Below are positions 27,281-37,173 of a stretch of DNA of 64,000 nucleotides, in pieces (positions within the stretch are counted from its first letter, which is position 1; every line of letters starts with the position of its first letter). The stretch spans positions 34,225-98,224 of the forward strand of contig JAEEYE010000007.1 in assembly GCA_016291665.1 (NCBI GenBank), given 5' to 3'. The translations under genes were made by a program, and so were the position numbers. The stretch comes from Oxalobacter sp. Lineage in GTDB: Bacteria > Pseudomonadota > Gammaproteobacteria > Burkholderiales > Burkholderiaceae_D. The notes under the pieces were generated by a model. That model worked only from the letters and a program-made list of their open reading frames with translations, searched no databases and was not told the DNA's origin.

Positions 27281-28024
27281 TTAGGCTTCTTCCAGTCCCA
27301 AGACCTGTTTCTGCATTCCAATGAGTTCGGTAATACCTTCTTTAGCCAAACCCAGCATATCCATCAGGTTCGCATTGGAGAATGCACCACCTTCAGCCGT
27401 ACCCTGGATTTCAACGAAGTCGCCGTTTTCGGTCATTACGACATTCATATCGGTTTCACAGGTGCTGTCTTCCTGGTAATCAAGATCCAACATCGGAACC
27501 CCCTGGCAGATACCGACAGAAATCGCTGCCACAAAATGCCGCAATGGAATCGTTTCAATAATGCCTTCTTCTTTCATACGGGCAAACGCATCATAAGCGG
27601 CAATCATCACCCCGCTAATCGATGCGGTACGGGTACCGCCGTCTGCCTGGATGACGTCACAGTCAAGTTTCAACGTCCTTTCCCCAAATGCATCCAAATC
27701 GAATGCTGCGCGAATCGAACGGCCAATCAAGCGCTGAATTTCTTGGGTTCTACCACTCTGGCGGCCACGGGCTGCTTCGCGATCCATACGGGAATGCGTT
27801 GACCTGGGCAACATGCCGTATTCAGCCGTCAACCAGCCACGGCCTCTGCCGCGCAAAAACGCTGGGACGGATTCTTCGATACTTGCCGTACAGATGACTT
27901 TAGTATCCCCAAAGACGGTCAAAACGGAACCTTCGGCATATTTGGTGAAATTGCGGACGAATTCAATGGAGCGCATCGCATTTAAAGGACGGCCATTGGA
28001 ACGGATAAGCTGTATGTCAGACAT
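27281..28024 (-). CDS. rph: Ribonuclease PH
   Basis: The 247-residue phosphorolytic 3'-5' exoribonuclease trims tRNA 3' ends. Hallmarks are [36 protein letters not shown] with phosphate-binding Arg residues, [27 protein letters not shown] and [19 protein letters not shown]. It begins the rph-rdgB-hemW operon. The frame is full length compared with the 238-residue E. coli enzyme. Confidence 0.96.
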   Translation of the reverse strand: MSDIQLIRSNGRPLNAMRSIEFVRNFTKYAEGSVLTVFGDTKVICTASIEESVPAFLRGRGRGWLTAEYGMLPRSTHSRMDREAARGRQSGRTQEIQRLIGRSIRAAFDLDAFGERTLKLDCDVIQADGGTRTASISGVMIAAYDAFARMKEEGIIETIPLRHFVAAISVGICQGVPMLDLDYQEDSTCETDMNVVMTENGDFVEIQGTAEGGAFSNANLMDMLGLAKEGITELIGMQKQVLGLEEA

Positions 28025-28106
28025 GGCTTTTTTCTCCCAGATTCAAAACTGCCTGCAATGATACCATTTCCACCATACGTGAAGTCAGGGCGAACAGCGA
28101 ACCACT

Positions 28107-28874
28107 TCACGCCTTTTTGAGCAGCCGCAACGGCCTAAATAAATCCTGCATCACCGCATTATCGATAAAAGAGAGGTTGTAGGGATGCTCTGAGGCAGCA
28201 ATCTCAAACCCCGTTTTTTCAAAATCTGCTTGGTAGCGTTCTGCCAGGCGCCCCCAGAGAATTAACGTCACATCATGCTTGTCGGCCAAGGCTTTTAACA
28301 CGACATCAATGAACGGTTGCCAATAGCGCGTCTCTTTGGCCGCCGCCACCCCCTTCCTAAAAACAAGGGAAGCATTTAAGAGCAGGAAACCCTTGGCCAG
28401 CATATTGGCCTGGAGTTGTGGCAATGTCGTAATGAAGCCGTGTCCTGACGTAAGATGCTGTTGGACAAAACAAGCCATCGCCGCTTTCCCGGTATCGCCA
28501 GGTGTAAGCAACCCATCAGCAACGAGCTGCATCTTAATGAAGTTGCGAAGCGACACCGCTTTGTTGACAGGCTTGGCAAGTCCATCATCTGACCAGATTT
28601 GATCCACCGCGCCATCCATGAAGCAATAACCCGACGCACTCGCCTCCCGAGGATAAGGACCTTCGCCCACCAAAACATAACGCACCTTCTCATATGGGAT
28701 GGAAAACGCAGCAAAAAGCCTGTTTTGGGTCGGGAGAAAAACGGCTGATGTCAATTCAGAAAAATACGTGGGACTTTGGTGTACCACGGCAGCAATGCCT
28801 TTTCTCAGGATACCCACCCAAGAGGGGTGCACCTTGTCCAGAGACTGTTCTATAAAAGCAGGGAAAGTGTCCAT
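28107..28874 (-). CDS. Uracil-DNA-glycosylase-like protein with an altered active site
   Basis: The 255-residue protein has the UDG fold elements in order: YVLVGEGPYPREASASGYCF where classical enzymes have GQDPYH, AVSLRNFIKM, FLLLNASLVFRKG in place of LLLNxxLTV, LILWG, and SEHPYNLSFI in place of HPSPLS. The water-activating Asp of GQDPYH is Gly here (GEGPYP), while the second-motif His is kept. Either it is a distinct glycosylase group using another residue, or it has lost glycosylase activity. It lies just downstream of uvrB, which fits a DNA-repair link. Confidence 0.75.
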   Translation of the reverse strand: MDTFPAFIEQSLDKVHPSWVGILRKGIAAVVHQSPTYFSELTSAVFLPTQNRLFAAFSIPYEKVRYVLVGEGPYPREASASGYCFMDGAVDQIWSDDGLAKPVNKAVSLRNFIKMQLVADGLLTPGDTGKAAMACFVQQHLTSGHGFITTLPQLQANMLAKGFLLLNASLVFRKGVAAAKETRYWQPFIDVVLKALADKHDVTLILWGRLAERYQADFEKTGFEIAASEHPYNLSFIDNAVMQDLFRPLRLLKKA

Positions 28875-28915
28875 AGTTTATCCAACAGTTACCGCCAATA
28901 GCACGCAACGCTTGG

Positions 28916-31018
28916 TTACGATGCCTTAGGGGGTTTCGCACCTAAAATTCGGTCAATGATTGATGCGCCGAAAGCCTGTTCACGTAACTGGTGCAGTTTA
29001 TCGCGAACCTGCGCTGCCTTTTCAAACTGAAGGCCTTTCGCATAATCGAGCATTTCTTTTTCAAGTTTCTTGATTTCACGTCCAAGTTCAGCTTCAGACA
29101 TCGCCTCATAATCAACCGCTTCGGCCTGGGCCTTCGCTGCTTTTTTGCTTTCTTCAGGATGGAAGACCCCATCAATCAATTCACGGATTTCCTTCGTTAC
29201 CCCTTCCGGCGTAATGCCGTGTGCCTTGTTAAAGGCCATCTGCTTAGCGCGGCGCCGCTCGGTTTCATCAATCGCACGCCGCATTGAATCGGTCATATTG
29301 TCAGCGTACAAAATCGCAGCTCCGTGTAGGTTTCGGGCCGCACGTCCAATCGTCTGGATGAGGCTTCTCTCTGAGCGCAGAAAACCCTCCTTATCCGCAT
29401 CCAAAATCGCAACCAAAGACACTTCAGGGATATCAAGCCCTTCACGCAACAGGTTGATACCCACCAGCACATCGAACTTGCCCATACGGAGATCACGGAT
29501 GATTTCCACACGCTCTACGGTATCCACATCACTGTGCAGGTAACGCACACGAACGCCCTGCTCGGATAGGAACTCCGTCAACTGTTCAGCCATACGTTTC
29601 GTCAAAGTCGTAACCAACACGCGCTCATCGCTTTTAACGCGCTCATGGATTTCACCCAACAGGTCATCAACCTGCGTAGTTGCTTTGCGTACTTCAATGG
29701 CTGGATCCACAAGCCCCGTCGGACGGACCACCTGTTCGACCACCTGATCAGAATGGGTGATTTCATAGTTGGCAGGTGTTGCCGACACAAAAACCGTCTG
29801 GCGCATCTTGGCTTCAAACTCATCAAAACGAAGCGGCCGGTTGTCGAGAGCCGAAGGCAGCCTGAAACCATAATTGACCAAATTCGTCTTACGGGAATGG
29901 TCACCGTTATACATCCCATTTAACTGGCCAATTGTGACATGCGACTCATCGAGAAACATGATGGCGTCAGTGGGTAGGTAATCGACCAAAGTGGGGGGCG
30001 GCTCACCAGGCTTCAACCCCGTTAAGTGCCGCGAATAGTTTTCAATGCCCTTGGTAAAGCCGACCTCCTGGAGCATTTCCAGGTCAAAGCGGGTACGCTG
30101 GTCAATGCGCTGTTCTTCGACGTATTTTCCTTGGGCATGGAACCAGGCTTTTCGTTCTGCCAACTCTTCCTTGATTGTCTCTATCGCATGCAAAACGGTC
30201 GCACGCGGAGTCACATAATGCGAACCTGGGTAAATGGTAAAGCGCGGTATAGACTGCAAGACCTTGCCTGAAATCGGGTCAAAGAAAAAGAGCCCATCAA
30301 TCTCATCGTCAAACAGCTCAATACGTACCGCATAGTCGGCATTTTCAGCCGGGAAAACATCGATGACGTCGCCCCTCACACGAAATACCCCACGTTTGAA
30401 GTCATAGTCATTGCGGGTGTACTGCATCTGGACTAAACGGGCGATAACGTCTTTCTGTGGCATCTTGTCATGGCGCCGCAATGTCAGGATCATCTGATGG
30501 TATTCATTTGGGTTGCCAATCCCATAAATCGCGGAGACAGTCGCCACAATCACGACATCCCGACGCTCCATCAACGACTTGGTACACGATAAGCGCATCT
30601 GTTCGATATGCTCATTGACCGCAGAATCCTTTTCAATAAAGAGGTCACGCTGCGGGACGTACGCTTCAGGTTGATAATAATCGTAGTAACTGACGAAATA
30701 CTCAACTGCATTATTCGGGAAAAAATCCCGGAATTCACTATAGAGCTGAGCAGCCAGGGTCTTATTTGGAGCAAAAACAATCGCAGGCCGTCCCAGCCTG
30801 GCAATGACATGAGCCATCGTATACGTCTTACCTGAACCCGTTACTCCCAAGAGGGTCTGGAAAGCCAACCCATCGCTAATGCCTTCCACGAGCTTGCCGA
30901 TGGCTTCAGGTTGGTCGCCTGACGGCTCAAACGGTTGCACCAGCTCGAATGGCGAACCAGGGAAGGTCACGACTTTTTTGTCCGTTTTTTGCGGAGAATC
31001 CGTCGATAAGTCAGCCAT
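28916..31018 (-). CDS. uvrB: Excinuclease ABC subunit B
   Basis: The 700-residue nucleotide-excision-repair helicase shows Walker A GVTGSGKT, the damage-locking beta-hairpin region [26 protein letters not shown], helicase motifs [40 protein letters not shown], and a C-terminal UVR domain ([27 protein letters not shown]) that binds UvrC. It is full length. No canonical CTGT-N8-ACAG LexA site is visible between it and the divergent aminotransferase gene. Confidence 0.97.
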   Translation of the reverse strand: MADLSTDSPQKTDKKVVTFPGSPFELVQPFEPSGDQPEAIGKLVEGISDGLAFQTLLGVTGSGKTYTMAHVIARLGRPAIVFAPNKTLAAQLYSEFRDFFPNNAVEYFVSYYDYYQPEAYVPQRDLFIEKDSAVNEHIEQMRLSCTKSLMERRDVVIVATVSAIYGIGNPNEYHQMILTLRRHDKMPQKDVIARLVQMQYTRNDYDFKRGVFRVRGDVIDVFPAENADYAVRIELFDDEIDGLFFFDPISGKVLQSIPRFTIYPGSHYVTPRATVLHAIETIKEELAERKAWFHAQGKYVEEQRIDQRTRFDLEMLQEVGFTKGIENYSRHLTGLKPGEPPPTLVDYLPTDAIMFLDESHVTIGQLNGMYNGDHSRKTNLVNYGFRLPSALDNRPLRFDEFEAKMRQTVFVSATPANYEITHSDQVVEQVVRPTGLVDPAIEVRKATTQVDDLLGEIHERVKSDERVLVTTLTKRMAEQLTEFLSEQGVRVRYLHSDVDTVERVEIIRDLRMGKFDVLVGINLLREGLDIPEVSLVAILDADKEGFLRSERSLIQTIGRAARNLHGAAILYADNMTDSMRRAIDETERRRAKQMAFNKAHGITPEGVTKEIRELIDGVFHPEESKKAAKAQAEAVDYEAMSEAELGREIKKLEKEMLDYAKGLQFEKAAQVRDKLHQLREQAFGASIIDRILGAKPPKAS

Positions 31019-31132
31019 TGTTTTTCTACCTTTGTTAATATGTTGGTTTAGGGGAGAAACCCTGTTAATTTTAAGCCCGCACGCTGCCCAGCATGGTAAC
31101 CGGACGGGTGGATTTTTTTGACAAGCAGCAAA

Positions 31133-32341
31133 ATGACGATGAACGATTCTATCTTACCTGCCATCCCAATGGCACCAAGGGACCCAATTCTTGGCATCAC
31201 AGAGGCATTCCGCGCCGACGAAAACCCCAATAAGACCAATCTGGGTGTTGGGGTCTACTCTGATGACAATGGTAAGGTGCCCCTCCTGAAATGTGTGGTT
31301 GAAGCTGAAAAAATCATGGCCGCAACAGAAACGCCACACACCTACCTGCCAATCGATGGTATCGCCGTCTATGACACAGCCGTCCAGAAACTGGTTTTTG
31401 GGGAAGACAACCCAGCGGTTAAAGAACAGCGTATTTCAACCGTCCAAGCCATCGGTGGTACCGGTGCCTTAAAGATTGGCGCCGACTTCTTGAAGCGCTT
31501 CTCCCCTGACTCCGAAGTCTGGATCAGTGATCCAAGCTGGCAGAACCATTTTGCTTTGTTTGATTATGCGGGCTTTAAGACACACACCTACCCTTACTAT
31601 GATGAAGCCACCCATGGCGTCAACTTTAAGGGCATGATGGATACCTTCAAAAGCCTGAAAGCAGGCTCCATCGTCCTGCTGCATGCCTGCTGCCACAACC
31701 CAACAGGTGCTGACCTGACCGACGCACAATGGGATGAAGTAATCGCTGTCGTCAAAGAAAGGCGTTTAATCCCCTTCTTAGATATGGCTTACCAAGGCTT
31801 TTCCAACGGGATTGCCGAAGACGGCAAAGTTGTCCGCCGTTTTTCACAAGAATATGCCCCAGTCCTCGTCTCCAATTCGTTCTCCAAGTCTTTCTCACTC
31901 TATGGTGAACGTGTGGGGGCTTTCAGCCTGGTGGCTTCCAACGCTGACGAGTCGGCACGTGTCCTGTCCCAGTTGAAACGTGTAATCAGGACCAACTATT
32001 CCAACCCACCGATTTATGGGGCAAAGATTGTCGGGACAGTCCTGTCTGATCCAGCATTGCGCAAGATGTGGGAAGATGAGCTAGCTAGCATGCGCGACCG
32101 TATCCATGTGATGCGCCACCAGTTGGTTGACAAGCTCTCCGCTAAAAAACCTGGGATGGATTTCAGCTTCATCACACGCCAAGCCGGTATGTTCTCCTAC
32201 TCGGGCTTGAATAAAGCTCAGGCAGAACGATTGAAAAATGAATTCTCAATCTATATCGTTGGCACAGGCCGCATCTGCGTGGCAGCCCTGAATTCACACA
32301 ATATTGACTACGTCGTCGACGCGATTGCACACGTCCTGTAA
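31133..32341 (+). CDS. Aromatic-amino-acid / aspartate aminotransferase (class I)
   Basis: About 402 residues of class I fold-type I PLP aminotransferase, AspC/TyrB group. It shows [17 protein letters not shown], the [13 protein letters not shown] loop with the PLP-contacting Asn, [10 protein letters not shown], and the PLP Lys in [18 protein letters not shown]. It moves amino groups between aspartate, tyrosine or phenylalanine and 2-oxoglutarate. A TTG at 31118 opens the frame; ATG 31133 or 31139 is the likely start and neither has a strong ribosome site. It is divergent from uvrB, a common betaproteobacterial arrangement. Confidence 0.9.
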   Translation: MTMNDSILPAIPMAPRDPILGITEAFRADENPNKTNLGVGVYSDDNGKVPLLKCVVEAEKIMAATETPHTYLPIDGIAVYDTAVQKLVFGEDNPAVKEQRISTVQAIGGTGALKIGADFLKRFSPDSEVWISDPSWQNHFALFDYAGFKTHTYPYYDEATHGVNFKGMMDTFKSLKAGSIVLLHACCHNPTGADLTDAQWDEVIAVVKERRLIPFLDMAYQGFSNGIAEDGKVVRRFSQEYAPVLVSNSFSKSFSLYGERVGAFSLVASNADESARVLSQLKRVIRTNYSNPPIYGAKIVGTVLSDPALRKMWEDELASMRDRIHVMRHQLVDKLSAKKPGMDFSFITRQAGMFSYSGLNKAQAERLKNEFSIYIVGTGRICVAALNSHNIDYVVDAIAHVL

Positions 32342-32351
32342 CAGCATCCCT

Positions 32352-32387
32352 GCACCAGTCCACGCGCCTATAGCTAAGGACTGGTGC
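32352..32387. terminator. Strong hairpin between converging genes, terminator-like
   Basis: A perfect 10-bp stem (GCACCAGTCC 32352-32361 with GGACTGGTGC 32378-32387) follows the aminotransferase stop. It lacks a T run on either side, so termination may be weak or factor-dependent. Confidence 0.5.
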
Positions 32388-32431
32388 TGTGCTCCTCTGT
32401 CAGATTTTCTCTGCCACCTGTACCATCACCT

Positions 32432-32899
32432 TCATGGGGTAATCTGACTATCAGCAAGGTAAAATCCCATTTCCCCTTTGAAAACGGTAATAGTACCCGT
32501 AATGGTCATGGTCTTACCCACCACATCTCCCGGAACAGGGACATTCCTGTCAAACTCAAACGGAATAGTTACCAGACAGCACCGGGCTGCATCATAAATA
32601 CTGAAGGCCAATGTTTTCTTCTTAGGATGACCAACCATTATTTCCATAATCGGAGCCCTTACACGAAGACGCCTGCCCACATAGTCCTCAGGAGCCAAAA
32701 CTAGGGCATAGGCATTGGCATAACGGATAGAATCAGGCATCGCATCTAAATCAATCACTCCCTCTTCTTTTGAAATGCCAGCGTAGGCAGGGGGCGTTTC
32801 TTCAGCTCTATTTTCCGGAACAGCCGTTTTCTTTGAGCATGCCGTCAAACCCAGTATCAGAACCATGGCAAAAACAACTTGGATGACGTTCATCAGCAT
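32432..32899 (-). CDS. Lipoprotein of the zinc transporter operon, OB-fold-like
   Basis: About 155 residues. A signal peptide ends in the lipobox LGLTACSKK. The mature part reads VIDLDAMPDSIRYANAYALV, then APEDYVGRRLRVRAPI and a DAARCCLVTIPFEF segment. The pattern (D-L-x-x-M...Y-x-x-V...P-E-D-Y-x-G-K...CC...F) resembles small beta-barrel proteins encoded beside zinc ABC transporters in Firmicutes and Bacteroidetes that have no assigned function. Several ATGs lie close together; 32899 is chosen, overlapping the end of the permease gene by 7 bases. A role in periplasmic metal handling, perhaps through the Cys-Cys pair, is inference. Confidence 0.7.
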   Translation of the reverse strand: MLMNVIQVVFAMVLILGLTACSKKTAVPENRAEETPPAYAGISKEEGVIDLDAMPDSIRYANAYALVLAPEDYVGRRLRVRAPIMEIMVGHPKKKTLAFSIYDAARCCLVTIPFEFDRNVPVPGDVVGKTMTITGTITVFKGEMGFYLADSQITP

Positions 32900-33732
32900 A
32901 ACCATCCCACGATAGCCAAGAGTACGAAAATAGTCAGATTGACCACGACAACCGTTGCACCAATCGGTGTGGAAGCGCCAATGGAAATGAACATACCAAC
33001 CAGTGCGCAAAATACCGAAATGATGGCTGACATCAGGGTAACGCCTCTGAAACTCCTGCAGACACGCATAGCCGAAAGGGCTGGAAGCACCACCAGTGCA
33101 GATACAAGCAGGGTGCCGGCTAGGTTCATAGCCAAAACAATGATGACCGCAATGACAACAGCCAAAAGTAGGTTATCCCGCCTAATATTGATGCCCGATG
33201 CCTGTGCAAAATCGGCATCAAACGTCATCGTGAAAATCCGGCGGTAAAACAGGAAATAGAACACCAAAGTCCCAATCGAAAGCAACAAGCACAGAATGAA
33301 CTGCATTGGGGTCAGTGTCAGGATGGCCACAGACCCAAAGAGTGTCGTACAGACATCTCCCGAGAGATTTGGGCTGCGTGTGAACAGACTCATCAGCAGG
33401 TACCCAATGGACAGAGCCCCCACAGAAATCACCGCAATGGCTGCGTCGCCTTGAATCATCGAATGGCGGTTACCATAAAGCAGAAGGATGGCTGAAAGGA
33501 CTGTAACTGGCAGCACAATCCAGATGTCCTGCGTCATTCCCAGAACACTGGCGACTGCCATGGCACCAAATGCGACATGGGCAAGGCCATCACCAATGAA
33601 TGAAAAACGCTTAAGAACAAGTGGTACCCCCAGTAAAGCGGAACACAACGCAATCATTGTGCCCGTTCCCAATGCATACAGAACAAACGGATAATGCAGG
33701 TAAGCGGCAAAATTCTTGAGAAGGTCAATCAT
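32893..33732 (-). CDS. znuB: Zinc/manganese ABC transporter permease
   Basis: The 279-residue ABC-3 family permease has about eight hydrophobic helices. Recognisable segments are PFVLYALGTGTMIALCSALLGVPLVLKRFSFIGDGLAHVAFGAMA and the cytoplasmic LLVSALVVLPALSAM near the C-terminus. It carries divalent metal, most likely zinc, across the inner membrane. The frame is open upstream to 33861, but ATG 33732 follows AAGGA and starts at the family N-terminus. It overlaps the ATPase gene by 8 bases. Confidence 0.88.
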   Translation of the reverse strand: MIDLLKNFAAYLHYPFVLYALGTGTMIALCSALLGVPLVLKRFSFIGDGLAHVAFGAMAVASVLGMTQDIWIVLPVTVLSAILLLYGNRHSMIQGDAAIAVISVGALSIGYLLMSLFTRSPNLSGDVCTTLFGSVAILTLTPMQFILCLLLSIGTLVFYFLFYRRIFTMTFDADFAQASGINIRRDNLLLAVVIAVIIVLAMNLAGTLLVSALVVLPALSAMRVCRSFRGVTLMSAIISVFCALVGMFISIGASTPIGATVVVVNLTIFVLLAIVGWLC

Positions 33733-34447
33733 AGGCATCCTTGCGTGTATAGGTGAAAAGTCTGCCCAGATCGCTTTCCAGATATCCATCTGCTGAGGCA
33801 TAGCAGGCAGGACGCCCAACATGCAGGACATGCCTTGCATGATGGATGATCGGATAGACATCGTGGGTTACCATGACAACGGCAGTTCCCTGACGGTTGA
33901 GGTTTTCAACCAATGCATAGAATTGGGCGCGTCCCGCAGGATCCAAACTGGCGGTAGGCTCATCCAGCACTAACAGTTCCTGACTGACGCACAAAGCCCT
34001 CGCCAATAGCACGCGTTGCTTCTGCCCACCTGACAGTGCTGCAAAGCTTTGGGAAGCGAGACTGAGTACTCCGGTTTTCTCCATACAGTCATGGGCTTTC
34101 TGACGCATGGCTGCATTCAGGAACGGCCAGAAACAGTGTTTTGTTGTGCAGCCTGAATAGACGACTTCGGCAACGTTAGCTGGAAAATCACGTTGTACCG
34201 CACTAATCTGGGGCAGATACCCGATTCCCTGTTCTTTTAGTGTTTCATGCATCAGGATGTGGCCTCTGGCAGGAACAATCAGCCCCAGAAGCGTCTTCAG
34301 TAGGGTCGATTTGCCGGCACCATTTTCACCGACAATGCACATGTAATCTCCCGCTTCAACAGCGAAATCCAAGGGACCTGCCAGGATACGTCCTGACATA
34401 CCAAGATAAAGATCCTGGCATGCCATCAGGAAATTCGCACGATTCAT
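33725..34447 (-). CDS. znuC: Zinc/manganese ABC transporter ATP-binding protein
   Basis: The 240-residue ATPase has Walker A GENGAGKST, Q-loop YLPQ, signature LSGGQKQRVLLARA, Walker B LLVLDEPTASLD and switch His in MVTHDV. It powers the ZnuB permease. Its ATG overlaps the znuA stop (34444-34447, ATGA), so subunits are translationally coupled. Metal choice between zinc and manganese is not provable from this subunit. Confidence 0.9.
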   Translation of the reverse strand: MNRANFLMACQDLYLGMSGRILAGPLDFAVEAGDYMCIVGENGAGKSTLLKTLLGLIVPARGHILMHETLKEQGIGYLPQISAVQRDFPANVAEVVYSGCTTKHCFWPFLNAAMRQKAHDCMEKTGVLSLASQSFAALSGGQKQRVLLARALCVSQELLVLDEPTASLDPAGRAQFYALVENLNRQGTAVVMVTHDVYPIIHHARHVLHVGRPACYASADGYLESDLGRLFTYTRKDAYD

Positions 34448-35442
34448 TCAGGTAGTCCCGTCTTTTTTATCAATGCCTGAGTCAAAACAGCTAGGTTCTC
34501 CCCCATGGTTTCCAGATAACCTTTTTTCTGACCAGGTCGGACTGACTGCATGGCGTTCATGACCAAGACCTTCCGCCCAGGCTGTTTTGACGCAGACAGA
34601 ACACTTTGGGCTATCTTGCCATCAGATTCCTCCAGGATGACAACAGCATCAAGCGCATGGGAATCCAATGCGGATGCAAGCCGTCTGATGGTTTCAAACG
34701 AGGCTCTAGTTTCGGTTGAACAGCCATCAAATGCTGCAATGGCAATCAACTCATAATCGTTGGCCAGATACCTGAAAGGGAAGCGGTCTGCAAAAACCAG
34801 CGTCCTGCCGGGCGAGCGTGCAATAGTGTTGCGGTAATCCTTATCCAGCGCCTTGAGCTTTCCGACATAATCGGCTGCATTGTTGCTGTAAGTCTTGGCC
34901 CCTACCCTATCAATGTCTATAACTGTCTTTTCAATAGCCTTGACGCTGGTAATGGCGTTGGTCAGCGAAAGCCAGACATGTTCATCATATGTCCCACTAT
35001 CATGGTGGTGGGCTACGTGGTGCTCATGGCCATGGTGGTCCTCCCCGACATGTCCTTCTTTAAGCAGGGTCATACCGGGAATATCCATCAGTGCCACTAA
35101 GGTAGGCTTTTTCCCAGAAAGTCTGTCAATGGTGTCCTTCACCCATTGATCGGAGGAACCTCCGACCGTAATGACGATATCAGCCTGGGAGATGCTAGCA
35201 ATGTCTTGGGCAGTTGGTTGGTAACTGTGCAGGTCAACACCATTGGTAGCCAGAAGACTGGACTGGATATTGGGGTTGTCTTTACCAATAATCTGATTGA
35301 CCCAATCATAGGCCGGGTAGATGGTACTGACAATCCTGACCTTTTTAACGGTTTTGCCTGTTTTATCCGTATTGGATGAACAAGCACAGATAAAGCTGAT
35401 GGCACAAACAGCTACAAACAGCAGACGGAGGATTTTTTTCAT
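34444..35442 (-). CDS. znuA: Metal-binding lipoprotein ZnuA (zinc substrate-binding protein)
   Basis: The 332-residue cluster A-I solute-binding protein has a lipoprotein signal (lipobox ICAC, Cys21). Metal ligands include His72 in VDLHSYQPT, His155 in DEHVWLS, and a His further on. Between them is a His-rich, charged loop (about residues 131-147, with nine or more His), the feature that separates zinc-specific ZnuA from manganese binders. It captures zinc in the periplasm. It is the first of four overlapping genes. Confidence 0.9.
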   Translation of the reverse strand: MKKILRLLFVAVCAISFICACSSNTDKTGKTVKKVRIVSTIYPAYDWVNQIIGKDNPNIQSSLLATNGVDLHSYQPTAQDIASISQADIVITVGGSSDQWVKDTIDRLSGKKPTLVALMDIPGMTLLKEGHVGEDHHGHEHHVAHHHDSGTYDEHVWLSLTNAITSVKAIEKTVIDIDRVGAKTYSNNAADYVGKLKALDKDYRNTIARSPGRTLVFADRFPFRYLANDYELIAIAAFDGCSTETRASFETIRRLASALDSHALDAVVILEESDGKIAQSVLSASKQPGRKVLVMNAMQSVRPGQKKGYLETMGENLAVLTQALIKKTGLPE

Positions 35443-35579
35443 TTTGAATCATCACCTTGGAATAAGAGCCCTATGATAGAGGTCGTCTCCTGAGGCTAAA
35501 GCGCCGCCCCTTTCGTATTCCGCATAACAGATCATCTTGGAAACCAACCAGACAAGAGGGCCAAACGTTTTTAGCCGGG

Positions 35580-36692
35580 TCAGAATTTATGGGTAATCCC
35601 AACCTGGACGCCAGTCACCGAATCAGCAGCCACACCATTATTGTTGTAGATGGCACCTACATCGTTATTACTGCTCTCTGTGTAAGACGCCATCGCATAG
35701 AACTGTGTACGCTTGGAGAAGTCATACGTATAACCCAATGCATACTTGTTGGCATTACCGCCCTTCAGGTAGTCGTTACCCTTCATCGCGCCATGGCTGT
35801 AGCCAAACTTGACGGTATTCGCACCAAAACCATAGGAAACGCCTGCCTGCCATTCCTCCTGGTTGATGCCGGTCGTTTCAATGAAGTCGTCGTCTGGCTC
35901 CAAACGCCAGTCGCTCATGTCCTTGACCTGTGATTTCTGGTATCCCAAAGAAACGCGCAAGTCGCCAAACGAATAGGCACCGCCGGCGTTCCAAACCCAG
36001 GACTTCGCCGAATCCGCAACTCGGGCGAAGTTTGCAGTCAAAAAGAGGTCTTCGCCTTCATAGCGCAGGGAAACACCAAAACCATCGTTACGGACTCCCT
36101 TCTTATACGAAAAGCTTCCGTCGGCATTTTCCACACGTTGGTGAGTATCCGTACCCAACGTATAGGCTGCCCCAAAAGAAAAACCCGACCACTCTGGAGA
36201 GTCATAGCGTAGGGTGTTGGCAACCTGCTCAGAACGAGCCAAGTTATATTTTGCCAATGCAGACCCCGTCGACAGCTGTTCGAACGGATCAATCTCCTTG
36301 AAATATTCAAATGACAGCTCATCGACCCGACCCAGGCGAATCCTACCAAACGCCCCCTTGATACCGACGTTGGCGGCGCCTAACCAGTCGACACGCTGTT
36401 CTCCCCTAAGCCGGGTCGCCAGTGCATCGTAGAAGCCTTCACTTTCCTTATAGCCGCCATCGTAGAGTTGGAAACGTTTTTCCAGCTGGAAAGTGACCTG
36501 ATAACCACCACCCAAATCTTCATAACCCTTAATACCGATGGCATTATCTTCATTCTCATCCATGCGGGCATCCGTACCGGTCTCTTTGACGTATCCCGTA
36601 TCGACAGCCCCATAAACCTGCACATGGGTCTGTGCATAAACCACTGGGCCTGCCAAGAAAAGCAGCGTGGTAACAAGTGTTTTCTTGTACAT
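35580..36692 (-). CDS. Gram-negative general porin, second copy
   Basis: The 370-residue outer-membrane porin has a signal peptide ending PVVYA before QTHVQVYGAVDTG, the GIKGYEDLGGGYQVTFQLEKRF strands, RLGRVDELSFEYFKEIDPFEQ of the constriction region, and the C-terminal VGITHKF with terminal Phe. It is clearly related to the porin at 8742-9863 but is not an identical duplicate. It lies 137 bases upstream of znuA on the same strand, so it may form the outer-membrane entry for the same metal (inference from position only). Confidence 0.9.
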   Translation of the reverse strand: MYKKTLVTTLLFLAGPVVYAQTHVQVYGAVDTGYVKETGTDARMDENEDNAIGIKGYEDLGGGYQVTFQLEKRFQLYDGGYKESEGFYDALATRLRGEQRVDWLGAANVGIKGAFGRIRLGRVDELSFEYFKEIDPFEQLSTGSALAKYNLARSEQVANTLRYDSPEWSGFSFGAAYTLGTDTHQRVENADGSFSYKKGVRNDGFGVSLRYEGEDLFLTANFARVADSAKSWVWNAGGAYSFGDLRVSLGYQKSQVKDMSDWRLEPDDDFIETTGINQEEWQAGVSYGFGANTVKFGYSHGAMKGNDYLKGGNANKYALGYTYDFSKRTQFYAMASYTESSNNDVGAIYNNNGVAADSVTGVQVGITHKF

Positions 36693-36867
36693 AACCTAAA
36701 CAGCCTAAAAACAATCAATTTAAAGTCATGCCCCCCAAGATAATGGCTGTACAACAAAACTTTCAATCTAGGCTTATACAAAGCCATAGGTGTCAAACCG
36801 ATTAATGGTAGAAGGGCAACCTATTGCTTCCCATATGGCTGGGAATATGCCATAGGTAGCTGTCAGG

Positions 36868-37173
36868 CTAATTGTTCATACGATTCCAGTCCGTCACCGG
36901 TGTCCTCGTGCGCGGGGACACCAAACAGATGGGAACCAGTCCTAATAGTAGAAGTACGGGAGGTACTGGTGGCAGGATTCCAGACGAAGGTGGAACAGGC
37001 CCCATCTTCTCCATTGTGTGGTTCGCCCCTGCCAGACAACAACAGACCACACAATGGTCTTCATCACACTGGTGAGTGCTCTCTACCAAGGGCAAGAGAG
37101 ATTGGAAAAAAAACAGGCAGGCAACGGCTATCAGGCCAATCCAACCATGTTTTTTTTTGATCCATTCATCCAT
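36868..37173 (-). CDS. Small Cys/His-rich membrane protein downstream of the Fur-like gene
   Basis: I do not recognise this 101-residue protein. It has a positively charged N-terminus (MDEWIKKKHG), a hydrophobic helix (about 11-30), a metal-ligand-like segment with His34, Cys36, Asp37-Asp39, His40, Cys41, Cys44-46 and His52, a Pro-rich stretch, and a second hydrophobic helix (about 70-85). Its start overlaps the end of the Fur-like gene by 8 bases, so it is very probably translated from the same mRNA. The topology puts the Cys/His cluster between two membrane helices, as in metal-sensing or metal-passing proteins; the function is unknown. Confidence 0.6.
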   Translation of the reverse strand: MDEWIKKKHGWIGLIAVACLFFFQSLLPLVESTHQCDEDHCVVCCCLAGANHTMEKMGPVPPSSGILPPVPPVLLLLGLVPICLVSPRTRTPVTDWNRMNN

